Positions 12,846 to 24,814 of a stretch of DNA of 64,000 nucleotides are shown in pieces (within the stretch, counting starts at the first letter, position 1; each line of letters starts with the position of its first letter). The position numbers were made by a program, and so were the translations under genes. The notes beneath the pieces were generated by a model. That model was not told the DNA's origin. It searched no databases and was given only the letters and a program-made list of their open reading frames with translations. The DNA comes from Mytilus californianus (lineage: Eukaryota > Mollusca > Bivalvia > Mytilida > Mytilidae): positions 49,231,278 through 49,295,277 of the forward strand of contig NW_026262701.1 in assembly GCF_021869535.1 (NCBI RefSeq). The letters run 5' to 3'.

Positions 12846-14850
12846 AACGGTTAAACCTTTGATCAAGGCATTTCAAATGCTTCCACTTATTTCAGAAGCT
12901 TGTAAATCAGTCATAAATTTTGCTACAATAACGACAAGATAGCTTTTTATAACTCGTTGGTTTATTATGCCATGACTATGTGTCGAAGAGTAAAATTTCG
13001 CGAAGTTTGCCAAATAACACAAAACTTTGCGAAATCATGCAAAATTTTCGAAATAAGGCAAAAGTTAAAAATAAATCACACGGCGCTAATATGCGTCCGC
13101 ACTTTTCCTATATGTTCATCTTCAGTTTGTTTTAAATCTTGTATAGGTATGAGGTAACTTTCTATGCGCTCTTTAATTCGTAATGGTATGTATGCCGTTG
13201 CTCGTTTATCCGTTAGTTCATTATTTTCACACAAGGACTATTTTCTAAATATCCTCAAATATATACTATAATCTGGGACTATTATACTAACTATTTAGTT
13301 CTAATTATGGAACCTAGTGTACATATTTTCTAGAAGTCATATGCTAATGCCACCAGAAGACCATTACTAAGCAAAATTAACCCTGATTATAATAAAAATA
13401 TTGTACACATAAAAAGGAGTAGGTAATTTTATAGGAACAGTATAATTTATTTGAGCCGTGCATGTGGGTTCCGGTTGTTATGAGAAAGAGATTTATATTC
13501 CACTTTTTATTTTAAAAAGTGACAATAAAAATAGGTAAATCCAAACTATAACCTATAAATATGATTTTACAACAAACCGAACTTGCGTATCTCTTTTCAA
13601 ACAACAGTTATAAGAAATTTTATGAATCATATACTTTTTTCCACATCGTCCCCACGCTATTTTCATCCTGAAAACTTCAATCTTTATGTGTCATTTTTTA
13701 CACTTAAGACGGGATTTGGTGATTAATAACAACTGTCAAAGATCGAGATATCTTTTATCATTATAGTAATCATGTTTATATTAAGGATTATCATTTCGAA
13801 TAACTATAAAATAAAAAAATAAATTACCGAAATTATAAGATCAAGGCACGCTGTCACTGTCAAAACAATATGGCGTATCGATAAATAGCGCAGGTAAAGT
13901 CTCGTTCTAACGACCGTGATGTTGATATTATTACACTGATTGGTGTAACGGTTTCCAGTCCCGTTAGTATAATAGTCCCAGCTATAATTCGCTGTATTAT
14001 AGATTCACATTTATAGATTTTAACAAATTGTTGGCGTATTTTGCGAAAATGTGACCAAATTGTAAATGCCTAAAGATGCACCAAAACAGCAATATTGATA
14101 GTTTTGCGTTGTTATTAAAAGATTGGAATATCGTATTTAACCAAGCCCAAAATTATTTGGACGGTAATTCTATATGGTCTTTCAGATGCAAATTTATTAA
14201 TTTTTTGTTAACGATATTTTTTTATGCAAAATTTCACAAAAAAAACCCCGAAAAATATGCAATATTGTCTTCACCAGCAGTATTCATGTAACACTAAAAA
14301 TAATTTCAATAATTATGTATATTTAAGTTTATGAAATAGACTCCTAATATAAATATTTGAATATGCTTTAACAACTTTCTGATTTTGACACTGTTAGTAA
14401 CATATACGAGGGAAATTTTCCCCACACCTTTATAATGACATTTGTGTGTATATAGGTTTGTGTGTGTGTGTCTTTTTAATAAAATTGACTTGAAATACTT
14501 GCACCGAGATTAATTTGGGGAATGAATAATAACTTTATTTGCTTATTTCACCTTTACCACGACTGTCATTCGGTATATTGAGAAAAATTATCGTGAAAAA
14601 TAACTAACGGTGGTCAAGCATTGCGATCAGATCGTGAATCAAATTATTTGTAATTCTACTTCAAAATCTATGAAAAATCTGCTGTACTTTCAAAACGCGG
14701 AAAAAATCCGAAAAAAAATTGTATCTGTCAAAATGATTCTTAATAATACTGTGCAATAAGATAAAGAAAATATGCAGTATTTTATGAGAAAACACAAAAG
14801 GCGCAACACAAGTCTATGTGATTCATTAAGATCAAAACACGTTTTGTACC
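12846..14850. other. Intergenic, no gene seen
   Basis: AT-rich sequence. Short open frames at 12,957-13,157 and 14,076-14,291 show no recognisable motif and have neighbour-like composition. A short TG-rich run lies near 14,453-14,472. Confidence 0.6.
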
Positions 14851-14853
14851 TAT

Positions 14854-14890
14854 AAGGCCACACCAATTTGGTTAATAGTTCTTTGGATTT
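14854..14890 (+). repeat. Element end, inverted partner of 21,001-21,036
   Basis: AAGGCCACACCAATTTG and the following bases match, with a few substitutions, the reverse complement of 21,001-21,036 (CAAATTGGTGTGACCT). Such 'aggtcacaccaatttg' ends are frequent in mussel repeats, by memory. Whether the two ends bound one 6.2-kb unit is inference. Confidence 0.5.
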
Positions 14891-14954
14891 TCCCGCTCCT
14901 GTTTTTGAGAAATTGACTTGGAAAATTTTAAAGAAAAAAAAAGAAAAAAAGGAA

Positions 14955-15900
14955 AACCCCCCCCCAAATTTTTTGAACCCCCTTATGATTCATCACCCCC
15001 AAACTCAATCCCAGCCTTCCCTTTGTGGTATGGTACAATGTACCTTGCAGTACAATTTCAGAGAGATCCATACACTAGAACACGATTATTGTCTGGAAAC
15101 TAGAAAAATGCTTGTTTTTTGGCCCCAAATTCCTAAACGTTTAGGGCAATTACCCCCAAACTCAAACCCAGCTTTCCCTTTGTTGTATCCTTGTAGTACA
15201 ATTTCATAAAGATCCATACACTTACACACAAGTTATTGTCCTGAAACTAACAAAATGCTTGTTTTTTGCCCCTTTTTTGCCCCTAATTCCTAAAATATTG
15301 AGGTTATTACGCCAAAAATCAATCCCAGCCTTCCCTTTGTGATATGGTACCTTGCAGTACAATTTCAGAGAGATCCATACACTTGAACACAAGTTGTTGT
15401 CTTGAAACTAGAAAAATGCTTATTTTTGACCCTTTTTTGGCCCCTTATTCCTAAACGTTTTGGGCAATTACCCCCAAACTCAATTCCAGCTTTTCCTTTG
15501 TGATATGGAACCTTGTAGTACAATTTCAGAAAGATCCATACACTTACACACAAGTTATTGTCATGAAACTAGAAAAATGCTTGTTTTTTGCCCCTTTTTT
15601 GGCCCCTAATTCCTAAAATTTTGAGGCAATTACCCCCAAAATTAATCCCAGCATTCCCTTTGTGATATGGAACCTTGTGGTACAATTTCAGAGAGATCCA
15701 TACACTAACACACAAGTTATTTCTGGAAGTTACAAAAAATGCTTATTTTTGGCCCCTTTTTGGCCCCTAATTCGTTAACTGTTGGTACCATAACTTCCAA
15801 AATCAATCCCAAACTTCCTTTAGTGGTATTGAACCTTATGGTAAAATTTCATAGAGATCCATTCACTTAAACTAAAGTTAGAGTGCGAAAACCAATGTGT
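14955..15900 (+). repeat. 160-bp tandem repeat (about six copies)
   Basis: Copies are marked by 'aattcctaaa' near 15,129, 15,287, 15,449 and 15,608, with a variant near 15,770 and a first copy near 14,968. Spacing is 159-162 bp. Each has 'cccagcttccctttgt', 'agatccatacactta' and 'tgcttgttttttgccc' blocks. Open frames here (14,868-15,209 plus, 15,365-15,553 minus) are products of the repeat and not genes. Confidence 0.85.
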
Positions 15901-15970
15901 CTTCGGACGACGACGACGACGCCAACGTCATACCAATATACGACCGCAAAATTTTTTTGCAGTCGTATAA
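15900..15970. repeat. Repeat end with GAC-rich run and short dyad
   Basis: A 'cgacgacgacgacgcc' run is followed by ATACGACCGCAAAA and its near reverse complement TTTTTTTGCAGTCGTAT. This looks like the terminal fold-back of the repeat that contains the 160-bp array. The same ending is familiar from other bivalve repeats by memory. Confidence 0.55.
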
Positions 15971-16293
15971 AAATAATTACCGCTTCCGCCAATTTTTGGG
16001 CCGCTTGCCGCTCCAAAATTAGTTTATCCTTGATTTTTTTTCTCTAAGACGTTTTTCTTGTGCACATATTGCTCCGATCGATTCAAACGCACGAGTGATA
16101 AATAACAATTTTGATATACTTCACTATTTAAGTACAAATTGCAATAATTTAATTTTGGATGTAACACGTCTTCTGATTGGCTGAGAGAATTTTGTTTATC
16201 AGCTCATAGACATAATTTTGTCATGTGACCGTGACGTTATCAACGTTTTTTTCATGATTTACTCCTTAAAAATAGAATTTAGAATTAAATTAT

Positions 16294-16446
16294 AAGGAAT
16301 GATTGTAATATTTTTTCTGTCTATTCGAAATAACAGAAAAAATGTGTCGCACACTGTTAAATAACCCGCTACGCGCGTTATTCAGTGTGCACCACATTTT
16401 TTATGTTATTTCTTCATAGCCAGAAAAAATATTACAGTCATTCCTT
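16294..16446. repeat. Fold-back element with about 60-bp arms
   Basis: The left arm starts AAGGAATGATTGTAATATTT (16,294). The right arm ends AATATTACAGTCATTCCTT (16,446). The arms pair imperfectly over about 60 bp around a GC-rich centre that is itself dyadic (AATAACCCGCTACGCGCGTT). It is MITE-like, has no coding capacity, and sits immediately upstream of the non-LTR element. Confidence 0.8.
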
Positions 16447-16481
16447 AAATACATCAAAATTTTATATGTACTCAAAACTCT

Positions 16482-17240
16482 ATGTCTGAAGCTGAGATTT
16501 TTAAAAACAAAAATTCCAGGGAAAATTGTCATACATCTGAAAACGGTATTTGCACTAATAGCTTTAGCTCAAAACCTAAAAGTGATAGAAACAAACATTA
16601 TAAAAAAAACTGTCTTAATCCAAAATATAAAGGTTTCAATGCTGTATGCCTTAATGTTAGACATATTTTATCTAAATTTGACGAGTTAAAGAATGTAATT
16701 ACTATATACAACAAATATTTAGATTTATTTGGATTAGTTGAAACATTCTTAAAACCTGATATTAACAATGAACAATGTAAAATGCCAGGATCTAAAATTT
16801 TCAGAAAAGATCGCCAGAGTAAGGATGGTGGTGGTCTATTGGTTTATGTCAAAGATTCTATTGCAGTTAAAAATAGATCTGATTTATCAATAATCACATT
16901 AGAAACTTTATGGTTAGAGGTAGAATTTCCAAAATCTAAACCTTTCTTCATTAATTTTGTACTGTTTATAGACCACCAAATTCCCTTCAGTCCTGGATAG
17001 ATCTTTTTGAGGAGGAATTTAATGCAGCTCTTTCAGAAAACAAAGAGATCATTTTAATGGGGGACTTTAATATTGACTTGATAAAAATTGAAAATGAAAA
17101 ATGGATGAATTTCATAAACCATTTTAATCTTCAACAACAAATTTGCACTGCAACACGTATTTGTGACAAATCAGAAACTCTTATTGTCTCATTGTCATGT
17201 TCCTTCATATGCTTTAAGTGATCACTACCCTGTATGCTTA
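16482..17240 (+). pseudogene. LINE endonuclease domain, frameshifted
   Basis: The open frame 16,482-17,000 shows AP-endonuclease-like motifs: LNVRHILSKFDEL, the catalytic-type glutamate in LVETFL, and DRQSKDGGGLLVYVK. Homology continues in other frames with the MGDFNID box near 17,057-17,077 and SDHYPV at 17,217-17,234, which are the conserved catalytic boxes of this nuclease family. The enzyme would nick target DNA to prime reverse transcription. At least two frame changes separate these motifs, so the domain is broken. Confidence 0.8.
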
Positions 17241-17374
17241 AATAGAAAAATAGAAAAATCAATATAAAGGTAAAGAAAGAAAATCATATCGAAATAAAGT
17301 ATAGGTGTTTCAAAAACTTTAATGAAGATGCCTTTTGTGCAGACTTACATCAAACCCCTTTTCATATTGTTGAA

Positions 17375-17886
17375 ATGGAAGAAGATATTGATATTTCTGT
17401 CGACAAATGGTATGAACTTTTTAATCAAGTTATTAACAAGCACGCACCAATGAAAACTAAAAGAGTAAAAACATTTAAACAAGCCGAATGGTTCAATGAA
17501 GAAATTAAAAATTCCATTCAATACAGAAACTTAATATGTATCATTCAAAAAAAGATTCGGTAAACTTTAAAAAGTGGCGTAATAAAACAACGTCGTTAAT
17601 ATTTAATGCAAAAAAGGAATATTATCAAAACGCTATATCTAGTTCCAAAAATAGTAAAGAACTTTGGAATCACATTAAAGAGTTAAATCCAAGAATGGAT
17701 AATATTTTTTCACCTAAAATGCAGTATGAAAATCAAACTGTTTATAACCCCAAAGATATTGTTAATACACTAAATGTTCATTTTTCTTCCGTACCTGAAA
17801 AACTTATTGGAAATAATACTTCAGATATGGATTTTTCTAAGCTACAAACTTTTACTAGTACAAAATTAAAGGAAACTGAAATTTAA
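17375..17886 (+). pseudogene. LINE linker region between endonuclease and RT, broken
   Basis: Two overlapping frames (17,375-17,563 and 17,536-17,886) carry the region that usually lies between endonuclease and polymerase. They include 'NKHAPMKTKRVK', 'WFNEEIK' and 'YYQNAISSSKNSKELW', which are typical of LINE linkers. A frameshift near 17,560 and a stop at 17,886 interrupt it before the polymerase. Confidence 0.7.
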
Positions 17887-17904
17887 AATTAAAACTCATT
17901 TCTG

Positions 17905-19339
17905 TTGGAGAGTTAATATTAATAAATCCGCAGGTTTAGATGGAATTGGTCCAAAACTTTTAAAGCTAAGTGCAGAGATAATATCGCCATCACCAACTTT
18001 TCTCATAAACAAAAGTATAACGTCGAATCGTTTTCCGCAAAAATTAAAACTTGCAAGAGTAACTGCTATACATAAAGAAGGACCAACAGATATTCCCTCC
18101 AATTATCGCCCAATTTCTATTTTAAATACTATATCTATAATTTTTGAGAGACATGTATGTACACAGTTATATGCATTCTTAAATAATAAAAAATTGTTAC
18201 ATATCGCTCAGTCAGGTTTCAGGCAAGGTCATTCATGTCAAACAGCGCTGACTAAACTAATTGGTGAATGGTTAAAATATTTAGACAATGGAGAAATAGT
18301 TGGTACTGTGTTTTTAGATTTCAGTAAGGCCTTTGACCATATTAAACATGCCATACTTTTAGAAAAGTTAAAATTTTATCATATCGGAGAACATACGATA
18401 GATTGGATAAAATCATATTTATCTGAGAGACAACAAGAAGTTCAATACGCTAACATTAAATCTGATAAATCGTTTGTAAAATATGGAGTGCCTCAAGGTT
18501 CTATTTTAGGTCCTCTGTTATTTTTAACCTATATAAATGATTTACAACTTCATGTTAAACAATCCGACATGGATTTATATGCTGATGATTCAACATTGCA
18601 TTTTCATAATAAAAACATTGAAAAAATAAACAGCATATTGCAAAATGATTTAAATGCTATACAAACTTGGTGTAACAATAACAGTATGAAAATTAATGAA
18701 CAAAAAACAAAGTGTATGAAATTGGGTTCAAAACAAAAACTTACACAACTATCAGAATTATGTATTACCGTCAATGAAACATGTATTGAAAATGTCCATT
18801 CTTTCAAATTACTTGGAATTGACATTGATGAAAATATAAGCTGGGAGGATCATATTGATCGTATTTGCAAGATTATCTCATCTAAAATATCACTTTTGTT
18901 TAAAATTAAAGTATATTTGCCTATACACACAAGACAACTATTTTATAATGCATATATTCTACCATATATAGACTATTGTAGTTCAGTTTGGGGAAATTCA
19001 TTACAAAAAGATTCAGATAGAATCATAAAATTTCAAAAAAGAGTAGCAAGAATTATACTTGAATGCGATATTTCTGTTCCATCTAATTTTATGTTTTCAT
19101 CTTTAAAATGGCTATCTTTTACAAAAAGAATAAAATACCAACAATCAATTCTAATGTATAAAAATGTAAATGGACTAACACCTGATTACTTAACAATGCT
19201 AAATATTAATGATGTGCAACACCACAACTTACGATCTGTCTCTAATAATGATCTATTTGTTCCAAGACCAAATACAAATTTTTATAAAAAATCTTTTCAT
19301 TTTTCTGCAACAAAGGTATGGAATAATTTACCACTTTAA
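17905..19339 (+). CDS. LINE reverse transcriptase (open from 18,194)
   Basis: The open frame 18,194-19,339 (381 codons) holds the core of a non-LTR reverse transcriptase. Visible motifs are SGFRQGHSCQTAL, FLDFSKAFD (catalytic aspartate of motif A, about 18,308-18,337), GVPQGSILGPLLF (18,485-18,523) and YADDST (18,578-18,592, the two catalytic aspartates). They are followed by thumb sequence with KLLGIDID and LPYIDYCSSVWG. The N-terminal part (GLDGIGPKLL and NYRPISIL) lies in the same region at 17,935-18,130, but the frame is broken upstream. The domain would copy element RNA at the nicked target. It is the best preserved part of the element, and no intact full-length protein is possible here. 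Confidence 0.88.
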
Positions 19340-19699
19340 CTAAAATATTGTCGAAATGTGGAATTATTTAAGAAACATTGTTATAATCATTTTCTTGAAA
19401 ATTCTATGCAAGTCGAATAATTTGTTTTCTTTCTTTTATTGTAAGAATAAGAAAATTTAATCAAAACTTTACCAATTATTGCCATTTATTGCCATTTGTA
19501 TGTTTGAATGATTGAATGGTGTATATACTAGTAATATATATTGTATTTTAATGTATGAATGTATGATTGTTAACTGTATACATGTATTTTGTTTGAGGGC
19601 CTCAATGAAAATTAGACTACTTCTAATTGAGTTACCCTCTTTAAAAAAAGAATTTATTATTATTATTATTATAATAAATCGATGTGTAAATAAAAGGTA

Positions 19700-19880
19700 A
19701 AAATCGGGATGCCAACATGAAGTTGTGTCAGATCATTGCAAAGGACAAGTAGTTATTAAACACACAGTTATTTGAAATGCATTTCGTTTTACCTATGAAG
19801 ACCTGTTCTAGGAGACAAAAATAAAAACAATTTCGTTAGATGACCACGATCACATCAGTACTTGTTAGAACCATTGTCAT
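19700..19880. other. Intergenic flank of the LINE
   Basis: AT-rich sequence after the microsatellite tail. I could not identify a convincing target-site duplication by eye. Confidence 0.5.
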
Positions 19881-19922
19881 CCCCGATCATTGACATTGTT
19901 TCAACAGACATAGAATGTCATA

Positions 19923-19986
19923 GCTGTTTTGCCAGACATGATGGGGCGCTGTTGTCCCACGGCCCCAGCTTGTCTGGCAAAACAGC
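19923..19986. repeat. Small fold-back with 16-bp perfect arms
   Basis: GCTGTTTTGCCAGACA (19,923-19,938) is the exact reverse complement of TGTCTGGCAAAACAGC (19,971-19,986). The loop is GC-rich. The flanks carry ACAGACATAG on both sides (near 19,902 and 20,020), which may mark a duplication around the element. Confidence 0.8.
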
Positions 19987-20029
19987 CGTTGGACGTCAGA
20001 GTAATCTCGGACTACAACAGACATAGATA

Positions 20030-20880
20030 GAGCTATCTGTCTTGGATGAAATTATTATTAAATTCACATCAATTTAAAAAAAAAAAAAGACAGATGAAAA
20101 CCCCATATCCCCTTGTTAGTCTATTGACATGCAATCAGAACTCTTTTGTAAGGGAAATTTTAAGAGTTCCAACGTTCGAGACCAAAGTGATGGTATTGTG
20201 ATTGCCATGCTAATGATAATCAGGGATGTGTTATTGATGCAAATACTTTCAGTTTGAAATACATTGCAGGTTTCAGGGGCAAAAGGAAAAAGTATTTTTC
20301 TCAGTCAGAATAATGCATGTGAATGTGGTTAAAGGTATTTTAAGGGAATGTTTTAATACATTGAGATCTACATGCATAGCAATATAACTATCTTACTTAG
20401 GATGTTGTTGAAATATTCAGCTCACTCATTATGTTGATCCTATTATGGATAAAAAGTTCCAACTGGATGTCAAGCTGCCAATAAACAATCATTACCATAG
20501 GATGAAAACAACTATATCAAAAGCTATTTAATATTTTTCAAGGGCATTTTTTGGAATACATAGTACACATATTTTAATTGTATTCAACACATTTCATTTA
20601 CCTAACTCACATAATTCCTCTTGTTAAACTGCATCTGCTATGCCTCCTTAATATATACACATGTATGAATCTAAATGAAAATTCACACAGTCAAAGGTTA
20701 TTTGACGAAAATAATCAAAATTATACTAAACCAAAGCGAACCAAAAAGTTAGGTATGGTACAGACTGTACTACAGGCACAAATACATCAAATTATATGCA
20801 TATGAGCATGTTTCTCCTCCTTTTTCTTTGAAGTAACTTGGTCGTAATATGTACATAAAATTCTAAATCGCACAATTAAA
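20030..20880. other. Intergenic, no gene seen
   Basis: AT-rich sequence. A 75-codon frame at 20,578-20,805 has no recognisable feature. Confidence 0.55.
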
Positions 20881-20884
20881 AAAA

Positions 20885-21036
20885 AAATTTTACCGCTCGC
20901 TCCACTTGTAGAGCACCCGCCTCAACAAAACTCATTTTCAAGAAATAAATACAAAAAATAAAATTTCGCTCGCTCGCCCCATATTTTTTGGAGCTTTTGT
21001 CCGAAGAACTAAAAATCAAATTGGTGTGACCTAATG
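20885..21036 (-). repeat. Interspersed repeat end, inverted relative to 14,854
   Basis: It contains 'taccgctcgctccact', 'cgctcgctcgcccc' and the end CAAATTGGTGTGACCT. Related GC-rich words (GCCGCTTGCCGCTCC) occur at 15,999-16,013, near the left partner. It is probably one end of a mussel interspersed repeat. Confidence 0.55.
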
Positions 21037-21040
21037 GTTA

Positions 21041-22654
21041 CTTTCCAATATATAATGGTATATTTGAAACTGGATCTTTGGTGTGTCAGATAGTACAGTA
21101 AAATAAAAAGTTTTTTCCCCTTGAAACCGTTCATTTTGTTTTTGAAAACAGTGAATTTTGTTAATTTTTCATCAAAATTGATCGTGAAAGACAGGGTAAC
21201 GCATTATCTTGATCGTGAAAGACAGGGCGTGACTAGACGGACACAAGACGTTTGCGCTTTTTTACCTATAATAGTTTACCTGTAATCTTTAGGATCTTTA
21301 CCAAAGTCATAGAAAGATGTTCACGTATTCTTTGAAAGTTCTTCCGAACAAACGACAAAATCAGAAAAAATTATTCGGGTAAACCAGACATCTACACTAC
21401 TAATGGAAGAGACCGATTTCATTGAGGCGCAACTCCTATAAACCATACAAAGTCGGAAGTATTTGTGATATGACCTATAAATGTAGTGTTTTTACTTCCT
21501 AAATTTGTCTTTGAAACAATCTTTTTTTCCACAGAAAACGCCAATTTTTAGAACATATCCAAATTCGGAAACCGTTATTGATTCGTATCTTATACGCTTT
21601 CGCGCATGCTCAGTCGACGTACTGCCCGCATAATTTAACTTTGGTGGCAGGTACCAGTTTTGGTGTACCAGAACATGTGTCCCACGCAGAAATTTTGTTA
21701 TAGTTAAGCAATATACAATGAGGTATATAATTGCATCAAGTGGACTGAAAAAATGAATGAATGTAAATTCTAGCTATAGGCTATTATACTACATAAGTAA
21801 GTAGTTGCATACACAGGTTGGGGATTTCCTTCACATATGGGTCCAATCAGAAGTCAAAATTGTGGTCTCCTCACTTGACGGCATCCAATCAAAGTGGGGA
21901 AAAAATTCAGTTTTATGTAAACAAAAATATCTTGAGATTTTGATGGTAAGGATAGGTGCGGACAAGGCTCTAATTCATTGAACATCATTTATCTCTTGAA
22001 TTTTGCCTAAAATTCTTGTCTGCTATTAGCAGGATTCTGAAGGTGAGGATTAGATTTGTATCAGAGCATCAAATTTTTTCCTTATTTGCAATGCATTTAT
22101 AAATTTTAAAATCTCCATGCTGGACAGACACCCAAATTTAAAGGTTTTCTATATATTCACATAAGCCCGCACACATCTTAGTTACTCGAAACCATACATT
22201 TTATTTGTATATAAGCTTGAATGATTTTTCAAGAAAATTAAATCATAAATCCATGAAATTCTAAAGATTTATTGTAAAATAACTGGTTTCTGCCACCTTT
22301 ATATATGAAAAAAATAGGACAATGGTGTAGATAAAAAATTACACTATTCCAGGGCCTTTTGTTTTCCACATAATAATTAACAAGTTCCGAATCGAATCCA
22401 ATAGTATATATATGTCACAAAATTACCTGATCCCTGTTACCTTATCTGTACGTTCCGCCTTTGTAAGGCGCACAACCAAACGGTGTCAATGATTCAGGAT
22501 TTGCTATAAAAACGGGTAATAATCACACCCGAACTTCGTCTTTATACAAGGAATAACTATGCACCTTATAATCAGCGTGACTTTACCAAATGACAATACG
22601 AATTCTAAAAATCCAGGCTAAAAATAAGGCGTAGGTTCTTTATTTCAGTCACGG
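21041..22654. other. Intergenic, no gene seen
   Basis: AT-rich sequence. Two nearby copies of ATCGTGAAAGACAGGG (21,181 and 21,212) are the only local repetition noted. Confidence 0.55.
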
Positions 22655-22672
22655 ACCCGCGATGTCGCGGGT
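22655..22672. repeat. Perfect 18-bp GC-rich dyad
   Basis: ACCCGCGATGTCGCGGGT has 8-bp perfect arms in an AT-rich setting. It is probably the tip of a mussel fold-back repeat. Confidence 0.55.
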
Positions 22673-22899
22673 ATGGTCTAGTATTATAAAAAAAATATAG
22701 TTTCTTGGTAAACGATAGAGAAAACGAAACTTTTATAGATGGAACATTTGAATTTTGAGCGAAATTTTTCAATTAACTTTCTAATTATTTTAGTAGTGGA
22801 TTTAGAATTTGAAACTATATTCCTCTTGTGTCCAGTCTGTTGCATGAATAGTCCGAGGAAATGTACTAGAGGTATAGAGGAGGGTTGAGATCTCACAAA

Positions 22900-23185
22900 A
22901 CATGTTTAACCTTGCCGCATTTGTGCGTCTGTCCCAAGTCAGGAACCTCTGGCCTTTGTTAGTCTTGTATGTTTTTTTTTTAATTTTAGTTCATTTATAT
23001 GTTTTGGAGTTTGTTGTGACGTTTATTTCATTGACCTAGTACACATTTTATTTAGGGGTCAGCTAAAGCCCGCCGGGTGCGGGATTTTCTCGCTGTGTTG
23101 AAGACCCATGGGTGACCTTCGGCTGTTTTTTGCACTTTGGTCGGTTTGTTGTCATTCTGACACATTCCCCATTTTCATTCTCAAT
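22900..23185 (+). repeat. Interspersed mussel repeat
   Basis: Recognised from memory by 'cctctggcctttgttagtct', 'gggtgcgggattttctcgct' and 'cacattccccattttcattc', a common mussel repeat. No open frame or terminal repeats are seen. Confidence 0.7.
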
Positions 23186-24295
23186 TTCATCATAGTTTAT
23201 CTAAGCTTAATTCAATTTTATGAAGACCGAAATTGTATTTTTAAATCACCCGCTGTACATGTTCACTTTTAGAAAGAGTCATGTTTATTAAAAGGAATTT
23301 ACCCCCATCCATCCTCCCGGAGCGTTGTCGTTTTCATCTGACACAAGTATGATGGTGAAAGGTTGATGCTTTTAGCTGTATATAAATATATGAATATTGT
23401 GTGGTTTTTTTGTTGTTTTTTTTATGTTATGTTGATAAAGCACAAATGTCCTAATGAAAAAGCGCAGATGTCCTTTTTTTAAAAAGCGCAAATGCCCTAA
23501 AAATTAAAGCGCAAACGTTCCGCACCGGACCAGACTTAATAATAAGAGAAAAATATTTCTCTTACCAATTGATAAACTTGCAACTAGTTGAAACGTGTAA
23601 CTATTTTTTGTTTTTTTTATTTCAACACTTTTCCTTAAAAGTTATTAAAATAACTAAAAACGTGTGAAGATAAGTAGATTTACAAGATGAAAGAACCTTC
23701 AGGAGCGAAAATTTTCGAAAAGTAAAAGAATATATGTATCTTTAATGCTTAATGTATCGGCCCTTGAACTATATGCATGTGTACGCATTGTACCCAACTT
23801 GGTGGGGAAATTACCAATCCACGTACCTCGATAGTGCATGGTGCCACGCTTGAACTGTAATTCAGCCGATTAAGTTCTATTCTCAATCTTAAATTTGTAT
23901 AAGAAATCAAAACTTATAGAGAACGGACAAATATACTGATATTGCTATAAGGCACCTAAAGTCGGTGTGGTATTATAAGATTATCAGATCAAAAAGCATT
24001 GAATGATTATAGCCCTATTCACCAACAAAAGAGAACCGGAATGAGTCATTCAAATCCAATATTTGCTATACCAATTAAAAATATAAGTTATCCTAGATAA
24101 TTAAATAATGATTTGAATGTTTTCGTAGAATTAGATCTTTCACGATCCTTTTCACGATCTTCAAAAAGCGGTACGCCATCTTTCACGATCCAAAAAATCA
24201 ATATTTTGTAAATATCTCAGTTTTTGCTAAATTTCTTATTATGCTAACACAAAGTAGCTTTAAACTACTGTGACCTATAATGGTTTACTTTTATA
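23186..24295. other. Intergenic with short local repeats
   Basis: Four loose copies of a 25-30 bp motif with 'aagcgcaaatgtcc' lie at about 23,439-23,520. The motif CACGATC recurs at 24,138-24,190. Otherwise no gene or RNA is seen. Confidence 0.55.
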
Positions 24296-24355
24296 AATTT
24301 TGACTTGGATGGAGAGTTGTCTCATTGGCACTCATACCACATCTTCTTATATCTA
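24296..24355 (+). repeat. Tail fragment of a common mussel repeat
   Basis: GGAGAGTTGTCTCATTGGCA followed by 'ctcataccacatcttctt' is the characteristic 3' end of an abundant Mytilus repeat, by memory. Fuller copies occur near 50,525 and 50,945. Confidence 0.7.
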
Positions 24356-24650
24356 TTAAAAACCATTTGAATCATCAAACTGGAATGATATTTTACAAAG
24401 AAAAGTTGTTTAGTCATTTGAATTATGAAAAACAACTTGTTTGTTTACATATTTAATGTCATTGAAATGTCGAGGAGCAATCTACCTTTTGTAAAACTGT
24501 TATGTTAAAACGATGTACTTTTAAGGCTTGATTTTTCTCACATACTGATCATTATGTTGAACCTTTTTGACAGACAGTTTTATTTTTTGCAAATTTGTCC
24601 GTATAATTCATTAAATTAGATTAGTAATTGACCTTGGATATGTCTTCCAG

Positions 24651-24813
24651 TGGCGGACCCAGAACTTTTCATAAGGGGAGGGGGAAGGGGCGCTGACTGA
24701 CCTAAGGGGAACCCGCTCCAGTCATGCTTCAGTGATTCCCTATATAATCAACCAAATTTTTCCCACGAAAGGGGGGGGGGCCGGGCCCCCCAGGGCCCCC
24801 TGGATCCGCCTAT
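24651..24813. mobile_element. Short terminal-inverted-repeat element
   Basis: The left end TGGCGGACCCAG and right end CTGGATCCGCC are inverted copies with one mismatch. Inside is a G-run/C-run block and 'agtcatgcttcagtgattcc'. This 160-bp non-coding element with TGGCGGAYCCAG ends is widespread in molluscs, by memory. It would depend on another element's transposase. Confidence 0.75.
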
Positions 24814-24814
24814 G

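Larger units (their letters stand above)
16482..19680 (+). mobile_element. Degenerate non-LTR retrotransposon (EN-RT)
   Basis: It carries an apurinic endonuclease domain and a reverse transcriptase in the order typical of CR1/L2/Jockey-type LINEs. The 3' end is a short ATT/TAA microsatellite (19,651-19,680), as in CR1- and L2-like elements. The polymerase frame (18,194-19,339) is still open, but the endonuclease and linker are split by frameshifts near 17,000, 17,220, 17,560 and 17,886, so the copy cannot make a full polyprotein. The clade is not settled from sequence alone. It may be 5' truncated, because no ORF1 with zinc knuckles is seen upstream. Confidence 0.9.

Noticed and set aside
14868..15553. 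Open frames of 113 and 62 codons
   Set aside because: They are created by the 160-bp tandem repeat and its C- and A-runs.
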